From positions 124,001-188,000 of the forward strand of contig SJRY01000245.1 of the NCBI GenBank assembly GCA_011319805.1: a stretch of 64,000 nucleotides of DNA. Direction: 5' to 3'. The stretch comes from Macrocybe gigantea (Eukaryota; Basidiomycota; Agaricomycetes; Agaricales; Callistosporiaceae). The notes below the pieces were generated by a model. That model saw only the letters and a list, made by a program, of their open reading frames with translations, was not told where the DNA came from and searched no databases. Position 1 is the stretch's first letter, and the number at the start of each line of letters is the position of its first letter. Position numbers and translations under genes: made by a program. Positions 21,969 through 34,261 of the stretch are shown here, piece after piece.

Positions 21969-24900
21969 CTAAAGATAAGATTCAAAAGATGACCTGGCTT
22001 TGTCTGCAAATCCCTTCCAAATAGACACTTGTTTCCAGGCATATACAGTATGCCCAAGCAAACCCTTTTCACCACTTTCCTCTGCCCAGGTTTTCCATGT
22101 TTCCTTTTTGTTTTTAAACCAATTGATTACCCACTGCATTTCACATCTCACCAAAACCTTCTCCTCTTTCCATCTATCTGCATGGGCCTTTGCTCTTAGC
22201 CACATAACCCTTTGATCTAGAATATAATTAAATAATGTTTTCACATTACTAACACTACACTTACATTCTTTGCACCAGTTGGCATTATCTTCACTATCTT
22301 CTAATCCTATTTGCCAGAACCAAGGAAGCACGTCTGTTCTTTGATAGAACTGATTTACTTCAGAAATGTCTTTATTGAGATGCAGATCTGATTTTGGCAG
22401 CTCTTTATAAGTCTTCAAAATATCAGATGATGCCCCTAGTGCAATCATTGCCATTCTTGCTTTTTTATAAACCCTGGTAGATCTGGCAATAGATTTTGAA
22501 ACTTTATGAACTTCATCATAGCTTCTGGTTTCTTTTTTGTAGAGGAAGCTTTCCTCAGATCTTCTGTCATGATTATGGACTTATAGCCAAGGGCATCTCT
22601 CAATGCATCTAAAGCATTATTGGCTTGTCCTTTCCACAAACCCAGTTCTATTTCTTTGATATCCTTCAACTTCTGCTCTAGTTCAATATTTAACAGCAAT
22701 ATCAACTTTATCATTTCTTTCTCATTTGAGTCATCATCATCTGGTCCCATATCTTCAAACTCAATCCTTTCATGTTCCTTAGCCATTTGAATATTGCCAC
22801 CCAGATTTAGCAAATAAATAGCTTGTGTATTGCTTTCTTCAATCTTTTTCTGAAGATTGTCTCTTTTTTGATATAGAGACAATTCATCAGCTCCATTCCA
22901 GATAGATTTTCCATAGTGCAATTTATATCTCATATCATCAATTTCAGTTTCTAGCAGCATAGCATTGGCAATCCATTGAACAACTCCTGCCTTCCCAACA
23001 GAAGTGTTACTGTCTTTGTACCATTTCAATTGCATTTTTGCAAAACTTGAAACCTAAGAGCTTTTGATATAGTATATATCCAAGGCTTCTCCTCTTTCTT
23101 CCAAAGCTTTTTTCTCCTGCTCTGACCAAGCCTGGAATCTTCCAAAGCTAGATTCTTTGTGATATTTTCATATGCTTTAATAATGACCTTGCTTTCCATT
23201 TCTGCAAGTCTTTGCTTCTGAAGAAGAGATATGATTATAGATACCAGCTTTTTCCAATTGGCATCCCTCATATAATCATCATATGTTTCTCTGCGATGAG
23301 CCTTGGTCATTGTTCTGGCATAACCAGCTATCAAATTGAAAGGTGCTCAGAGTGTTTCCAAAATTTCTCCATCAACTTGGCCAATCTCTTGGATAAAATT
23401 CAAGGAATGAGCAAAGCACTCCTTGACATGTGCATGGAGATAGAATTTGCCAATGGCAAAAATAAAATCTTGTGGCTCCCAGTCCCCAATATCCAGATAA
23501 GTGTATTGGCTCAACCTTTTCAAAAAGTTGATCCACCATTGGCAAATAATGTCATAGACCAGAACTCCTTTCTTGAGATCAGATGCATTATAGCTGATCG
23601 CATTGCAAATGGAATAATCCATATTTATTTGAGCCTCTCCTTTCTGGAAATCAACCACAGAATTTGGCACAAAACAGCCATGCCTGGCACAAGCACAGGC
23701 CCCAATGCTAGTGGCCAATAAATTGTTATGATAAGCATTGCTGTTAGCAATTGCCTTGTGATTATGACAGATCAATTTCTTTAATCAATGACTTCAAATT
23801 AATATCTTCAAATTATTTGGAGTAGTAAAAAACTAAATGTATCTGTTTGATGACCTTTCCTTCTTTCAAATATTGGGCATATTGATCTTCTGCAGTAACA
23901 TAGGCTTCACCAGAAGTCAGGGACACATTCAGATCAGGCCTTTTGAGTTTAAGCAGCTCTGCTTTGAAATTTCCATCTGCAATAATAATTCTTTTTAAAA
24001 CTCAATCAGGGTAATCATTCTGAGGATTTCAGTTGATATCAAGCTGTAGATATGCTGCACAGAACAATGCCATACTCTCTGGATATCCAGCAAGATTGGG
24101 ATCATAAGCCAGACCAGCTCTTTTTCTGTTCAAGAGATCTCTCCATTCCCTAGATGTTCTAAGGAGCTCCAAATATCTTGTAGGAATTTCATCAGGAGAG
24201 GCATTATTTGTTAACCTCTTGAATTTCTGATAAAAGCTTATAGCAGAAGTCTTGCACTCCATGACATCAATATAAAAATAATCCAGCACATCAAAGGTAA
24301 AGGCAGTTTCTGGCCTTTTGAAACTAGAAGAAAAGAGCCCAGCTCTGAATAGCTGTAGATATCTTGGAGAGGATTCAGGACACATGCATCATTCAACCAT
24401 ATGGTGGAAAATGCCAGATGGATGGATCAACACTAGTTCTGACCACCTTGAACCAGAAAAAGGCTTTCCAGAAGAGCAATCTGGGCATGACTACCCATGG
24501 TGACCCAGTTTCAAGATATAGCCTTGCTCTTGAAGAGTGGTGGAGACAAAGAAACCCTCTCTCTAGATTTCTATCTTGTGAAAGGGCAGATTTTTATAGA
24601 AAGTTATCAAGCAGTCTTTGCAAAAGACCAGCGATAGGAAGCAGATCTTGCATCGTAACAAGTCTTGTTGCTTTTCACAGACAGAGCATAGCTTGTGGAT
24701 TTCTTGAGCCTCATAATTGAGTAACTCGGTCAAGAGTTCTTCACAAACTTCAACATACTCCCTCAGTAGATCCTGTTGAGACTGATAGAAGATTTGTTAT
24801 TAGATACTGTATTAATGTAAGATTACTCACCTTTGTTTTTCTTTTCTCCTTGGCCTCTGCATTAGTGGTAGGATCTTTGAAGACATGCAGATCACCCATG

Positions 24901-25189
24901 TCATCAACCAATGCAGCAGAATCAGTGGGATCTAGTCCCATCGGATAGGCCTTCTTGGTAAGCGATGCTGTATAGACAGAAGAAGCAGCTATAAATTCAG
25001 ATCAGGCTCTGCAGTTAGCTTTGGATGGCGATGGGGTATAAGATATGTCTGCTGCCCAGCCTGGTCAGTACTCTCTACCTATTGGTATTCCTGAATGGAG
25101 GAAGGGCCAGAGTCATAGAGGTAGGCCATGATGAAGGTTTTGGTCTGTTTCTTGCCTTTTTTCTTGCCATGTCGACAACGTGAAGCCAT
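21969..25189 (-). pseudogene. KDZ transposase copy 1, nearly full length, decayed
   Basis: The start reads MASRCRHGKKKGKKQTKTF (25189). A CxC2-like N-terminal part contains FSSSFKRPETAFTFDVLDYF, IPTRYLELLRTSREWRDLLN and LAYDPNLAGYPESMALFC. The KDZ core reads LATSIGACACARHGCFVPNS, VVDFQKGEAQINMDYSIC, VYDIICQWWINFLKR, IGKFYLHAHVKECFAHSLNF and VDGEILETL (23775-23347). Then YARTMTKAHRRETYDDYMRDANW and helical C-terminal blocks follow to 21969. These are the hallmark strings of the Kyakuja-Dileera-Zisupton superfamily of DNA transposons in basidiomycetes. The frame changes several times (near 24020, 23340, 23030 and 22450) and stops occur, so it is inactive. A ~150-bp satellite begins just upstream of its start. 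Confidence 0.85.
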
Positions 25190-25199
25190 GGTGGATGTC

Positions 25200-25578
25200 A
25201 GAAGATGTTTCAAGAGTGTGAGAAGAAATTGAATTCACCACATCACCACCTCAGACAACTGACAGAGCTGGACAAAACAATTGATTGACTGGGCCTCTGT
25301 GCATCATATTGTAGAGAAGAAACAAGCATAGTATTGAACAATAGTCTATGGAGTGTAAATAGATCGTTAGTAATAGAATGTGATATGAAAAAAAAAAAAA
25401 AACTTGGCAGAGAATGGTCAATGAAATCCTCTGCCCCATTCCTCACTGCTCTACTGCCCTCAGACCTTTGTTGTAAATTAGATGATGGTCTATAGTATGT
25501 AAATAACTTGTCACTAATAGTATTTGAAAGTATGAAAAAAGAAATCTCACAGGTTCAGCCGAGACAGGTCAACACAGC
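25200..25578. repeat. ~150-bp satellite, left part
   Basis: Two units carry the anchor TCTAT(A/G)GAGTGTAAATA (near 25346 and 25490), followed by TAATAGAATGTGATATGAAA and CAGAGAATGGTCAATG. SINE1 interrupts the array at 25579. Confidence 0.8.
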
Positions 25579-26791
25579 TTTTTTTTTTTTTTTTTTTTAA
25601 ATCAACAATTTATAAAGCGGTGCTTGATGGCAGTCTGCTTGTAAATACACGAGGGTACCTATGATAAATACACAAAGTTTAGGGCCCTCTAAGTGGAGGA
25701 CCCTTATCACTGTCTCCTTTGCAGGATAAGTGCTAGACTAACTAGTGGAATTCTATGTTTAAACCCTAAAATCAACTTGGATTCAAGCCTGGATTAGTCA
25801 TCCAGATGAACCGGCAGAGGATAAGTCCTCTCAGGCCAGAGTCAAGGAACTGCCCTGTTCCACCATGGTCTGAATTTTAGCCAGGGAGCAAGTTACTAAG
25901 AGGCTAAGTGAGCAGGGACACTGGGTATTGGTAAGCCACATCTACTTTACTTTTCCCATTCCTAAGCACATAGTTCACTGATGTCCAGAGGGTGTGGATC
26001 CCCAATCATGTCTCAAGTCTCTGCCTTGCCAGTGTTCAGCCCCAGTGTGCATCCTAGACCTAAGGCCTAGGCCAAGGAGTTCTATACTCATGCTTAACCC
26101 GGTTATGCATGCCTCACAAGGAGGTCTCAGGCTCCCACCTGAGCAGTGCTTTACGGTCATGTGGTGGCTACTCCTGGGCCTGAGGACTCCCCAAGTGTGC
26201 CCAAGAACTGGTCCACACTACCAACACTGACTAATGACCAGGTTCTCTGCCTAATTCAGTTGGTTAGACTGGGCCCGAGATTAACCGATAGGGAGTGTCC
26301 TATTCTAAGCTCGCAGTCTGAAGAGATTCCCTATTACAGGGTGCACAGCACCTTCCAAAAGTATGCATGCTCTGAAATGCCCTATTACAGGGTGCACATC
26401 ATAGGTCAAGTTGTTCTCACATTCCTCTTCCACTTACTATACCATGTACTTTCGCTCCCTACTTGATCACATGATCAATCACATGACCATTTCAGGCATG
26501 GCCTGTCAGGGGTTACCTGACCTGCCACTTTGGGCTCCCATGATCATCTCTATCACGTGACCAGGTTACCACCCTAGTTACAGAAGGTCACATGACTGTG
26601 GTACTGCCTCAGAGTTGATTACCAATCTGAGTCACTGAGCACATGACTGTAACTGATGATGGATCACATGCCTATCCCTACTTTCAAGGTACAGGGAATG
26701 AGTGGGAATCAAACCTACAACCTTTTCAGTAACTGCATAGCCACCTCTCCAGTCTTTAGTGACGATTAAACCACTAGGCTACTAGGGCCCC
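25579..26791 (-). mobile_element. SINE1, complete copy
   Basis: This is a 1.2-kb element on the minus strand with a 14-bp target duplication (CAGGTCAACACAGC at 25565-25578, one mismatch at 26792-26805). The tRNA-like head is at 26791-26690 (A box region TAGCCTAGTGG, B box near GTTTGATTCCC). The body is rich in TCACATGA-like words. The last ~50 bp (AAGCAGACTGCCATCAAGCA, then TATAAATTGTTGATTT) plus poly(A) are the same as the LINE 3' end at 49000-49067. Seen as minus strand, the poly(A) is the T-run at 25579-25598. Too long for a classical SINE but non-coding, so it must use the LINE machinery. Confidence 0.85.
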
Positions 26792-28170
26792 CAGGTCAAC
26801 ACGGCTCTCCGCCCTATTCCTCGCCTTCTTCCAGCCTTCAGAGCTTATGTGTAGCATTGGAAAGTAGTCTATGAAGTATAAATAAGGTGTGAGTAAAAGA
26901 ATATGATATAAAGAAGAAGAAAAACTCATCAGTTTGGCAGAGGATAGTCAATGACACCCTCTGACACCCTCTGCCCCTTTCCTCGACATCCAGCTGCCCT
27001 TGGACCTTCATTATAGGATTGGATGACCATCTATAGAATGTAAATAAATCATCAGAAATAGCATTTGAAAGGAAAAAAAAAGAAAACCTTACTAGTTCAG
27101 TGAAGGGTAGTCAATGCTATCCTCCAGCCAATCCCTCTCCTCAAATTGGCCTCAGACTCGATGCATAGTGTCGAAGAACAGCTGTAGAGTGCAAATAAAC
27201 TGTGAGTAATAGAATATGATATGAAAAAAAGAAAAACTCACTAGTTGGGCAAAGAGTGATGAATGCTGCCCTCACTGCCCAACTACTCTCGGTCTTGATG
27301 TGTAGCATCAAAGAATAGTCTATATAGTGTAAATAGATCATCAGCAATAGTAATTGAGACAAATAAAAGCAAAACTTTACAAGTTCGACAGAGGGTGCAT
27401 TGACCACCCTCCATCCTATTGCTCATCTTCCACCTGCCCTCGGACCTTCTTTGTAGCATTCAAAGACAGTCTATAGATAGTAAATAGAATATTATTGATA
27501 AAATATAAAATAATGATAGGCAAAAACTCATGCATTTGGCAGAAGGTAGTCAATGCTACCTCTGGCCCCTTTCTTGCCACCCGACAGCCCTCAGTTATTA
27601 TGTGTAGCATCAAGATATAGTCTATAGAGTGTAAGCAGAATGTTAGTAATAGCATTTGAAAGGAAGAAAAGATAAAACTTATGAATTCAGCAGAGGGTGG
27701 TCAACCCTGCCCTCTGCTCTATCTCTTGCTAGTGAACTGAACTTGGACTTGATATGTAGCATCAATTGATAGTCTATAGAGTGTAAGTATGTTATTAGTA
27801 AAAGAATATGAGGGAATAAAAGAAAAAACTCACTAATGAATTCATAGATGGTCAATGTCAGCCTCCGCCCTATTCCTCAGCACTCAACTCCCCTCAGACC
27901 TTCATAGTAGTATCGAATAATAGTCTATAGAGTGTAAAAGTATTGTTAGTAATAGTATTTGAGATGAAGAAAAAGAATAACTCACCAATTTTGGTGAAGG
28001 ATGCTCAACGATACCCTCTCTTACATCACTCACCTTCTTCTAGCCCTCAGACCTTCTTTTCCTTTTGAATGACTGTCTATAGAGTGCAAATGGATTATTA
28101 GTTAATAGTATAAGATATAGCATATCATAGGAAAGAAAAAGAAAGAAACTCATTAGTATAGTCAAGAGGG
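26792..28170. repeat. ~150-bp satellite, right part
   Basis: Nine more units have anchors near 26867, 27029, 27181, 27319, 27469, 27620, 27771, 27923 and 28075; spacing is 138-162 and mostly 150-152. Each also contains a GCCCTATTCCTC...CCCTCAGACCTTC segment and a purine run (GAAAAAGAAAAACTCA). Confidence 0.88.
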
Positions 28171-28176
28171 TGCTAG

Positions 28177-28448
28177 TGTAAGCCTGTTATAGAGCTTACA
28201 TCAGCAACATGGTCATGTTGCTCATATGGGTGATGTCATCAGTCCAGCATTGGACAGTAGACATATATATAGACAGCTCGAGGAGATACTTACTTATCAT
28301 CTTTTTCCCCATCTCGTTCCTTTCTGCATCCTCCCTTTTTTGTCTGCCTCCCCTGTATTCTTGCTCTCGATCTCAATCCATGTGTTAGTCTTATTTGCTT
28401 CCAGTTTGACTCTGAGTGTTGGCATATCATCAAGGTATACACCTTCCA
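28177..28448 (+). repeat. 5' LTR of gypsy C
   Basis: It starts TGTAAGCCTGTTATAGAGC and ends ACCTTCCA, followed by CTTTTTTTTGAA. The same CTTTTTTTTGAA word follows the 5' LTR of gypsy B (50408), which fixes the end. A TATATATA box is near 28265. Confidence 0.65.
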
Positions 28449-28519
28449 CTTTTTTTTGAACATTAACTCATGCAATTATCTCCTCATACACATGCACCTC
28501 TTCTTCTAAGTTTCCTTTT

Positions 28520-29859
28520 ATGCTGAGCACTAGAGCCTGCCATCACATGTTCGAGGCATCACAGCTCCCTTATAGTGAGCTGATGGATAGCGATTTGCAA
28601 TCTGCACTGTCAGAAGTGACAGAGGAATGCTTGCCTCAGCCCAGTACTTCTTGGACCTTATTCTCAACCTCCACATCAACTGTTGTATCCCAAATTTCAT
28701 CAGAACTCACATATACATCTATCCTGAAAAGAGATCCAGTTGCCCCTGAGTCACAAAAAGTGCATACACCTACTCCACCATCCCTGCCTCCACTGTCCCT
28801 GCCCCCACTGTTCCCCACACCGGTCTTGCCTAGCTCCTCTAGTTCCTCAGATTCAGATTCTAGCACTTCCAGTCTTGCCCATCATCAAAAGCAAAAAATG
28901 TCACCTAGCACCACAGAATATGTCTGTAGCGGCTCGAAGAAGCCACCGGTCATTACTAGCAGTGAGCTCACCCTCTGTATTCTCTGCGAATTTAAGCTCA
29001 CCAGTACAAATTACTTTGTACAAAAGTTGATCACTGCTACTGATCAAGTTGCTACTATTTTGGGCTGTTTCAAGGACATGCGAGTAGAATCGTAGATCAG
29101 CACTCAGTGCTCTCATCTCACTGGCCTTACATTCACTGCTTTCATATCTGAACTCCATCTTCTGTACCTACCCATTGGATAGGATAATGACATCTGTCGC
29201 TCTATATGCACTACACTCCTCATGCCCAAAATGAATTTCTGGAATTGGGCAAATGATAGGATCAATGAAAACATCGTCTTGAAGGGCACCTTGTCTCATA
29301 AAGGCCCTGACTCTTTCTGCCTTACTCTCGACTCCCTACTCAATACTGAACTCTGTCAAAGGTAGACGTCTGTCTCACTATGGGTGTCAACACCAAAGTC
29401 TCCACAGCTAGTGATCCCATTATGAACCAGCAATTAGCAGATGTATGCTTATATATTTGGCTAGAAGAAGTGCAGAAAGTTGCTGATGCCAAGACATTCA
29501 AACTGAAAAGAGCCCAGGATGCAGCTGAGGAGGTCCACCATGCAAACAAGTACCCCGCTCTGACCAGACCATCATATAACACAAACAATACACTGTCCTC
29601 TCAATCAAGCAACAACCAGGCCTCCTTGTTGAATAGTAAAAGCAATTTTGTGCCTTTTCCTGCATTGACCGATGCTGAGCATGCCCTGTTGTACAAATAC
29701 AAAGGCTGCATGAAGTGCCAAAAAGGATATGTGGAACATTTCTCTCACAACTGCACTAACAGCTTCTCCAACACTACTTCGTACAAGACACTGACTGAGA
29801 AACAAATGCTCTGTGACAAGGAGAAGCAAGGATCTCGCAACTCCAAGTTAAAAAACTAG
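28520..29859 (+). pseudogene. gag: Gag of gypsy C
   Basis: The N-terminal part is Pro/Ser-rich (28520-29095) and ends with a capsid-like segment, ELTLCILCEFKLTSTNYFVQ. The frame then breaks. The second part (29380-29859) has KAADNA-type helices (AQDAAEEVHHANKY) and a CCHC-like zinc site, CMKCQKGYVEHFSHNC. The lengthened H-to-C spacing is the form seen in gypsy B (CNKCHRGYIDYNFGSC). Stops at about 29096 and several between 29170 and 29380 inactivate it. Confidence 0.75.
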
Positions 29860-29910
29860 TCAGACCACTCTGCCATAACTGCCTCTATCTCTGAGCTCTC
29901 CAATGATAAT

Positions 29911-30910
29911 GTGCCCATTGCCATCCTCAGAGATGGATCTGATTCTGACGATAGCTCTGCCTTAGACATGAGTATTCTGTTGATGACTGCCCATCTTAAA
30001 TGGGATTGCACCATAATCAGACTGCTAACTGATGAGCCACTAACAATAACGGGTATCCTCGACACTGGAGCACACATCATGCTCATTGATGAAGAACTCA
30101 TTTTCTATCTTGGTCTCTGCTGTCGCTGCCTGTACAAATCCCTCAAGTGTTCCATTGTGATATCCGATAGCTCATCTTCTGCTGTTTCTTGCATACTATC
30201 AGAATATGTACTCCTCTTTGTCTCTTCTATCAATAAGTGTTGGCATTCATTGACTATAAAAGCACTCATTATTCCAAAACTCTGTACATCTATTCTATTC
30301 AGTTTACCCTTTTTGTCTCACAACAAGATTGTATTAGATCCCGATGCATGTACAGCTATTGCAAAAGACCGTAATCATGATCTTCTGAACCCTCCGCCAC
30401 TTCTGAGATTAAAAAAGCTTTGTCTGTCCTCTCCAGCCTGACAGCACATGAACATTCTGTTGGCTCATAAGGCAGCCCAACAGAAAGCTGCAACACTCTC
30501 TGAACTAGTCAAAAAAATGAAGCCGACACCTGGCACTGACTGCCTCCAATATGTCATTGCCATCCTTGTTAAAGATCATATCGATATCCTTGCATATGAA
30601 CAACATCTCCAGAGCCTAGACTATGATGTTCAGAGAGAATTCATTGATATCTTCAATGCAATCTCTCATGCCGATGAACTTCCCTTCTCTATCTATGCAT
30701 CAATTAGCTTGAAGGAGGGTTCAAAGAGGATCGCGATGTGTACTTACAAAAAGTTATCAAGCTTGTTGATCTCTGCTGACCCAGAATTCATTCGAATGAT
30801 CAAAGACAGATACAACAACCACCTCTTTCTGCAATGCCCATTTGTAAATAAATATAAATAACTTGCCCTCATTGTCTTCATTGTCCTACACCATCATCAA
30901 CTGGGCCGAT
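29911..30910 (+). pseudogene. pol: Protease and pre-RT region of gypsy C
   Basis: The retropepsin-like part has GILDTGAHIMLIDEEL (catalytic D-T-G-A) and later ILFSLPFLSHNKIVLD. After a stop (30439-30441) the frame continues from 30448 as MNILLAHKAAQQKAATLSEL and SLDYDVQREFIDIFNAISHA, the segment just before RT. The RT itself is absent: sequence turns into a LINE-derived composite on the other strand by about 30960. Confidence 0.75.
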
Positions 30911-30959
30911 CTCTGATCAAGTTGCATACCTGAGTCTTACATACTCTGGTCCCTCTGCT

Positions 30960-32475
30960 GAATTCATATTATAGAACCAGAAAGTATGCATTTCATTGTC
31001 TGCCTCCTTACGGAGTGCGTCCGTGGTGTAGAGAGGACGAAGTCCCTGAGGGACATCAAGGCCATGCGCTGACTTATGTGCCTCGACTTGAATAGCCCAT
31101 TTCCAACAGAAAGGGACGTGCCAGAATGTAATCTGGTGCAGCTTGGATTGGGTGAACCAAGCATGCAATGAAGTGCACAGAGTAATGGAATGCAGCTGCA
31201 CAGAGTGGGGGTTACAATCGACAATGCAGTTAATAGCATTCATCGAGTCGAGAAAGCACACGATGGATCTTACTCTATCCTGTGTGATAGCCTTTTGGAT
31301 TGACATATACAATCCAATAAGCTCCGAATCATCGCTTGTTGCTTTGCTAACAGGCTGACGAGTTTCGTAAATAAGCATATTGCCTCAGTAGACCCGGAAG
31401 AAATACACAGACTGCTTAAGTGTATCTGCTTTCATAGAAATACACAGACTGCTTAAGTGTATCTGCTTTCATGGGCACAGCACCATCACTACTCATATAT
31501 ACACAGCTGGGCTCAAGCTGGCACTCAACGAGTGCCTATTTATGAAGTTTAGCCCCTCTCTTGCGGGAGAGGTGGCTTATCCCAGCTTCAGGCCCGACCC
31601 TCTGTTGTGCTATAGAGGCAGCCCATTACCTGAGAGTTTTACACTTTGGATTCAACTTAAGCAGTTACCTGGGTGTATTATCCCAGGGACTACCGACAGA
31701 GGAATTAGGTCTCTCGAGCCAAGGACTAGAGACTGTCCAGCCTTGCTATGGCCCAGTGGTGTCTGAGTTGCTACTCTGTGCCTGCCTTTCTGTCTCTTAG
31801 CAGATGGTTCACAGATGCATCACATGTACGAATCCTCATCTGTCTAAGGTCTCTGTCTTGCCACGTGCCTGCCAGACTGGCACCTGATATCACAGCAAGG
31901 TTACCTTTACTGAACGGGTCTGGATCTGCTTCTGCCAACTTAAGCAGGTGATGTACTGCAGGTGACTAACCAGTTCGTGATCATCGCCAATAGCTCCCAC
32001 TTTACCGGGTACCCTGTTGGCTCAAATGCCATCGGATGGTTATCAGGTCATTCCCGGTATGGTTCCTTATCCTTTCGGCCCCTACCTTTTAAGATTGGGG
32101 ATCACGTGTGGTCTGCCAGATTAAGGCATTGTCTGGCACTTACATCCCAAGGCCATCCACACCAAGAGAAACCTGGTCACATGAGTTAGGATCATGTGAC
32201 ACTTGACCCACATTGTGGGATAAGTCACATGTGTGACACATAACCCAGCTTATGTCACATGCCAGCTGCTTAGTCACATGACCAAGTCACCTTCCTCACG
32301 GGAACAATTGTCACAGGATTGTGATACTTTCTGCCCATGTCACGTGAAACCAGCTCCAGACACTTCCAAATACAAACCTGAAGATGCCACCTTCAGGACT
32401 AGAACCCATGGCTTCGTGGATTGCCACATCCACAGGACTACCTGACTGCGTTTACTGCTATGCCAACCAGCCCCT
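30960..32475 (-). mobile_element. tRNA-headed, LINE-tailed composite, copy 2 (3' end missing)
   Basis: The tRNA-like head is at 32475-32395 and the body runs to about 31545 (ending GGCTAAACTT). The LINE RNase H segment follows (31378-30960: TSDDSELIG, VCFLDSMNAINC, FWHVPFCWKWAIQVEAH, LYTTDALRKEAD). The LINE 3' UTR and poly(A) are missing, so it was truncated after insertion or by recombination. A ~44-bp direct duplication (GAAATACACAGACTGCTTAA...) is at 31397-31470. The head abuts the copia gag at 32476. Confidence 0.8.
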
Positions 32476-34261
32476 CCTTCTATTCCTCCTACTCTTCTAA
32501 ACAGAAGAACTTCAACTCCAATACTTTACAGAAAAAGGACAAAACATGCAGATTCTATAGTCTGGATTACTTCTGGAGAAATTGCCAACTTTATAAGAAG
32601 GCTCAAAAGGTGGCTAGGCAAAAGACCAAAGGGCAGGAGCAAGCCAACAAGGCTACAGAGTCCAAAGTAATTGAATTTGCAGGCAATGCAAGTGCCAAAC
32701 TCTCTCATCCACTCCAACTGGATGCTGACTTTGATTGGATCACAGACACAAGGGCCACTTCTCATATGACCCCTCATAAACATTGGGTCAGAAACTATAC
32801 TCCTTTCAAGATTCCAATCAAGTTGGCAGATAGTTCCATTATTTATTCAGCTAGAGTTGGAACTGTGATTTTCAATCCAGTTATTAGAGGCAAACCAGCC
32901 CAATCTGTAGAGTTTACCAGGGTCTTGCATGTACCAGAACTCTGAAACAATCTATTATCCTATCTATATATCTCTAAACACAAAGCTTTCAGGATTGTCA
33001 TTGATGATTCCTGCATAGACTTTCATTCCAAACCACTCAACAGGATACTCTTCTCTGCTTACATCACTTTCAACAATACTGCTTGGTTGAATAGTATAAC
33101 AGAGGCAATTTTAGAGTTTGCAAATCTTGCTAGCACATTCCTTTGGACCTTAGCTTATGGTGTAGGAGATTGGCTCATTTCAATTATGACACTATTAAAC
33201 TAATAGCCAAGGATAACTTGATAACTGGATTGGATTTCAAAACCTCAGACAAGCCAGACCCCATCTGTGAACTATGTCTTGCAGGCAAAATGTCTTCAAA
33301 CCCATTCTCTTCCTCAGACAGTCATGCTTCTCAACCTCTAGAACTCACCCATTCTGATCTTTATGGCCTTCTTTCTGTTAAATCCCACTCTGGATTCAAG
33401 TATTGGATTACTTTCATTAATAATTGTATCAGATTCAGAGTGGTGATACCTCTTAAACAGAAGAGTGATACATTTGATGCCTTTAGACAGTTTAAGGCCT
33501 ATGCTGAAAACCAACTTGGCTTAAAGATCAAAGCTTTATAGGATGACAAGGGTGGAGAGTACATGTCCAATGCCTTTATCAAATTTACCAATGACTGTGG
33601 CATTATCCAGAGACATACTGTCAGGAATAGGCCTCAACAGAATGGAGTTGCAAAGAGGGCTAATCAGACTATAGCAGAAGAGTTAACTGCTATGCTGTCT
33701 GAATCCAAGCTGCCTGCTTCATTCTGGAGAGATGGTCTTGCTTCTACAATGCACCTTTAAAACAGAGTATCTACTTCTGCTCTGTCTAAAACTACACCTT
33801 GATGGTTACAAGGATTGAAAGTTTTACATATAGAATATGAGATATGGGAGATTGTAAACTTGCCTCCAGGAAAGAAGGCTATTGGTTGTGGATGAGTTTT
33901 CAAGGTCAAACACAATGCAGATAGCTTGATTGAGTGCTACAAAGCTCAAAGATTTTAGTCAGAGACCTGGCATTGACTATATTGAAGTCTTTGCTCCTAC
34001 ATTTTGCTCTGCTGCCTCAAGACTTATTCTAGCTATGGCTAGTATTGAGGACATGCAACTTCATTCTGTTGATGTCACCTCTGTTTTTCTAATAGTGATT
34101 TGAAAGAGGAGATTTATATAGTTCAACCAAAGAAGTTTCACTAAAATGGTCCAAACCAAGTCTGCAAACTCTTTATAGTCTTAAATAGTCTGCCAGACAG
34201 TGGAACAAGAAGCTACACTCCATCTTATTGTTTATGGAATTCAAATGACTTGAATCTGACT
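32476..34261 (+). pseudogene. Ty1/copia gag-pol relic
   Basis: Degenerate zinc knuckle CRFYSLDYFWRNC, then protease WITDTRATSHMTPH (D-T-R-A in place of D-S-G-A). The GAG-pre-integrase block is WCRRLAHFNYDTIKL plus CELCLAGK. The integrase core has HSDLYG, DDKGGEYMS after an in-frame stop at 33539, and NGVAKRANQTIAEE. The RT start reads FKVKHNADSLIECYKAQRF, FAPTFCSAASRLILAMASIE and LHSVDVTSVFLN. The order protease-integrase-RT identifies Ty1/copia. No LTRs are visible; the left edge abuts composite copy 2 and the right edge a LINE insertion at 34262. Confidence 0.85.

Larger units (their letters stand above)
28177..30960 (+). mobile_element. Ty3/gypsy element C, 5' half only
   Basis: 5' LTR, gag, protease and pre-RT region are present. 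The element is cut near 30960 by the composite copy 2, and no RT, integrase or 3' LTR remains. Gag and protease resemble gypsy B at 50206-57311. Confidence 0.8.

Noticed and set aside
24364..24720. Plus-strand frame opposite KDZ copy 1
   Set aside because: It lies antisense to the CxC2/KDZ N-terminal region, which explains the openness.
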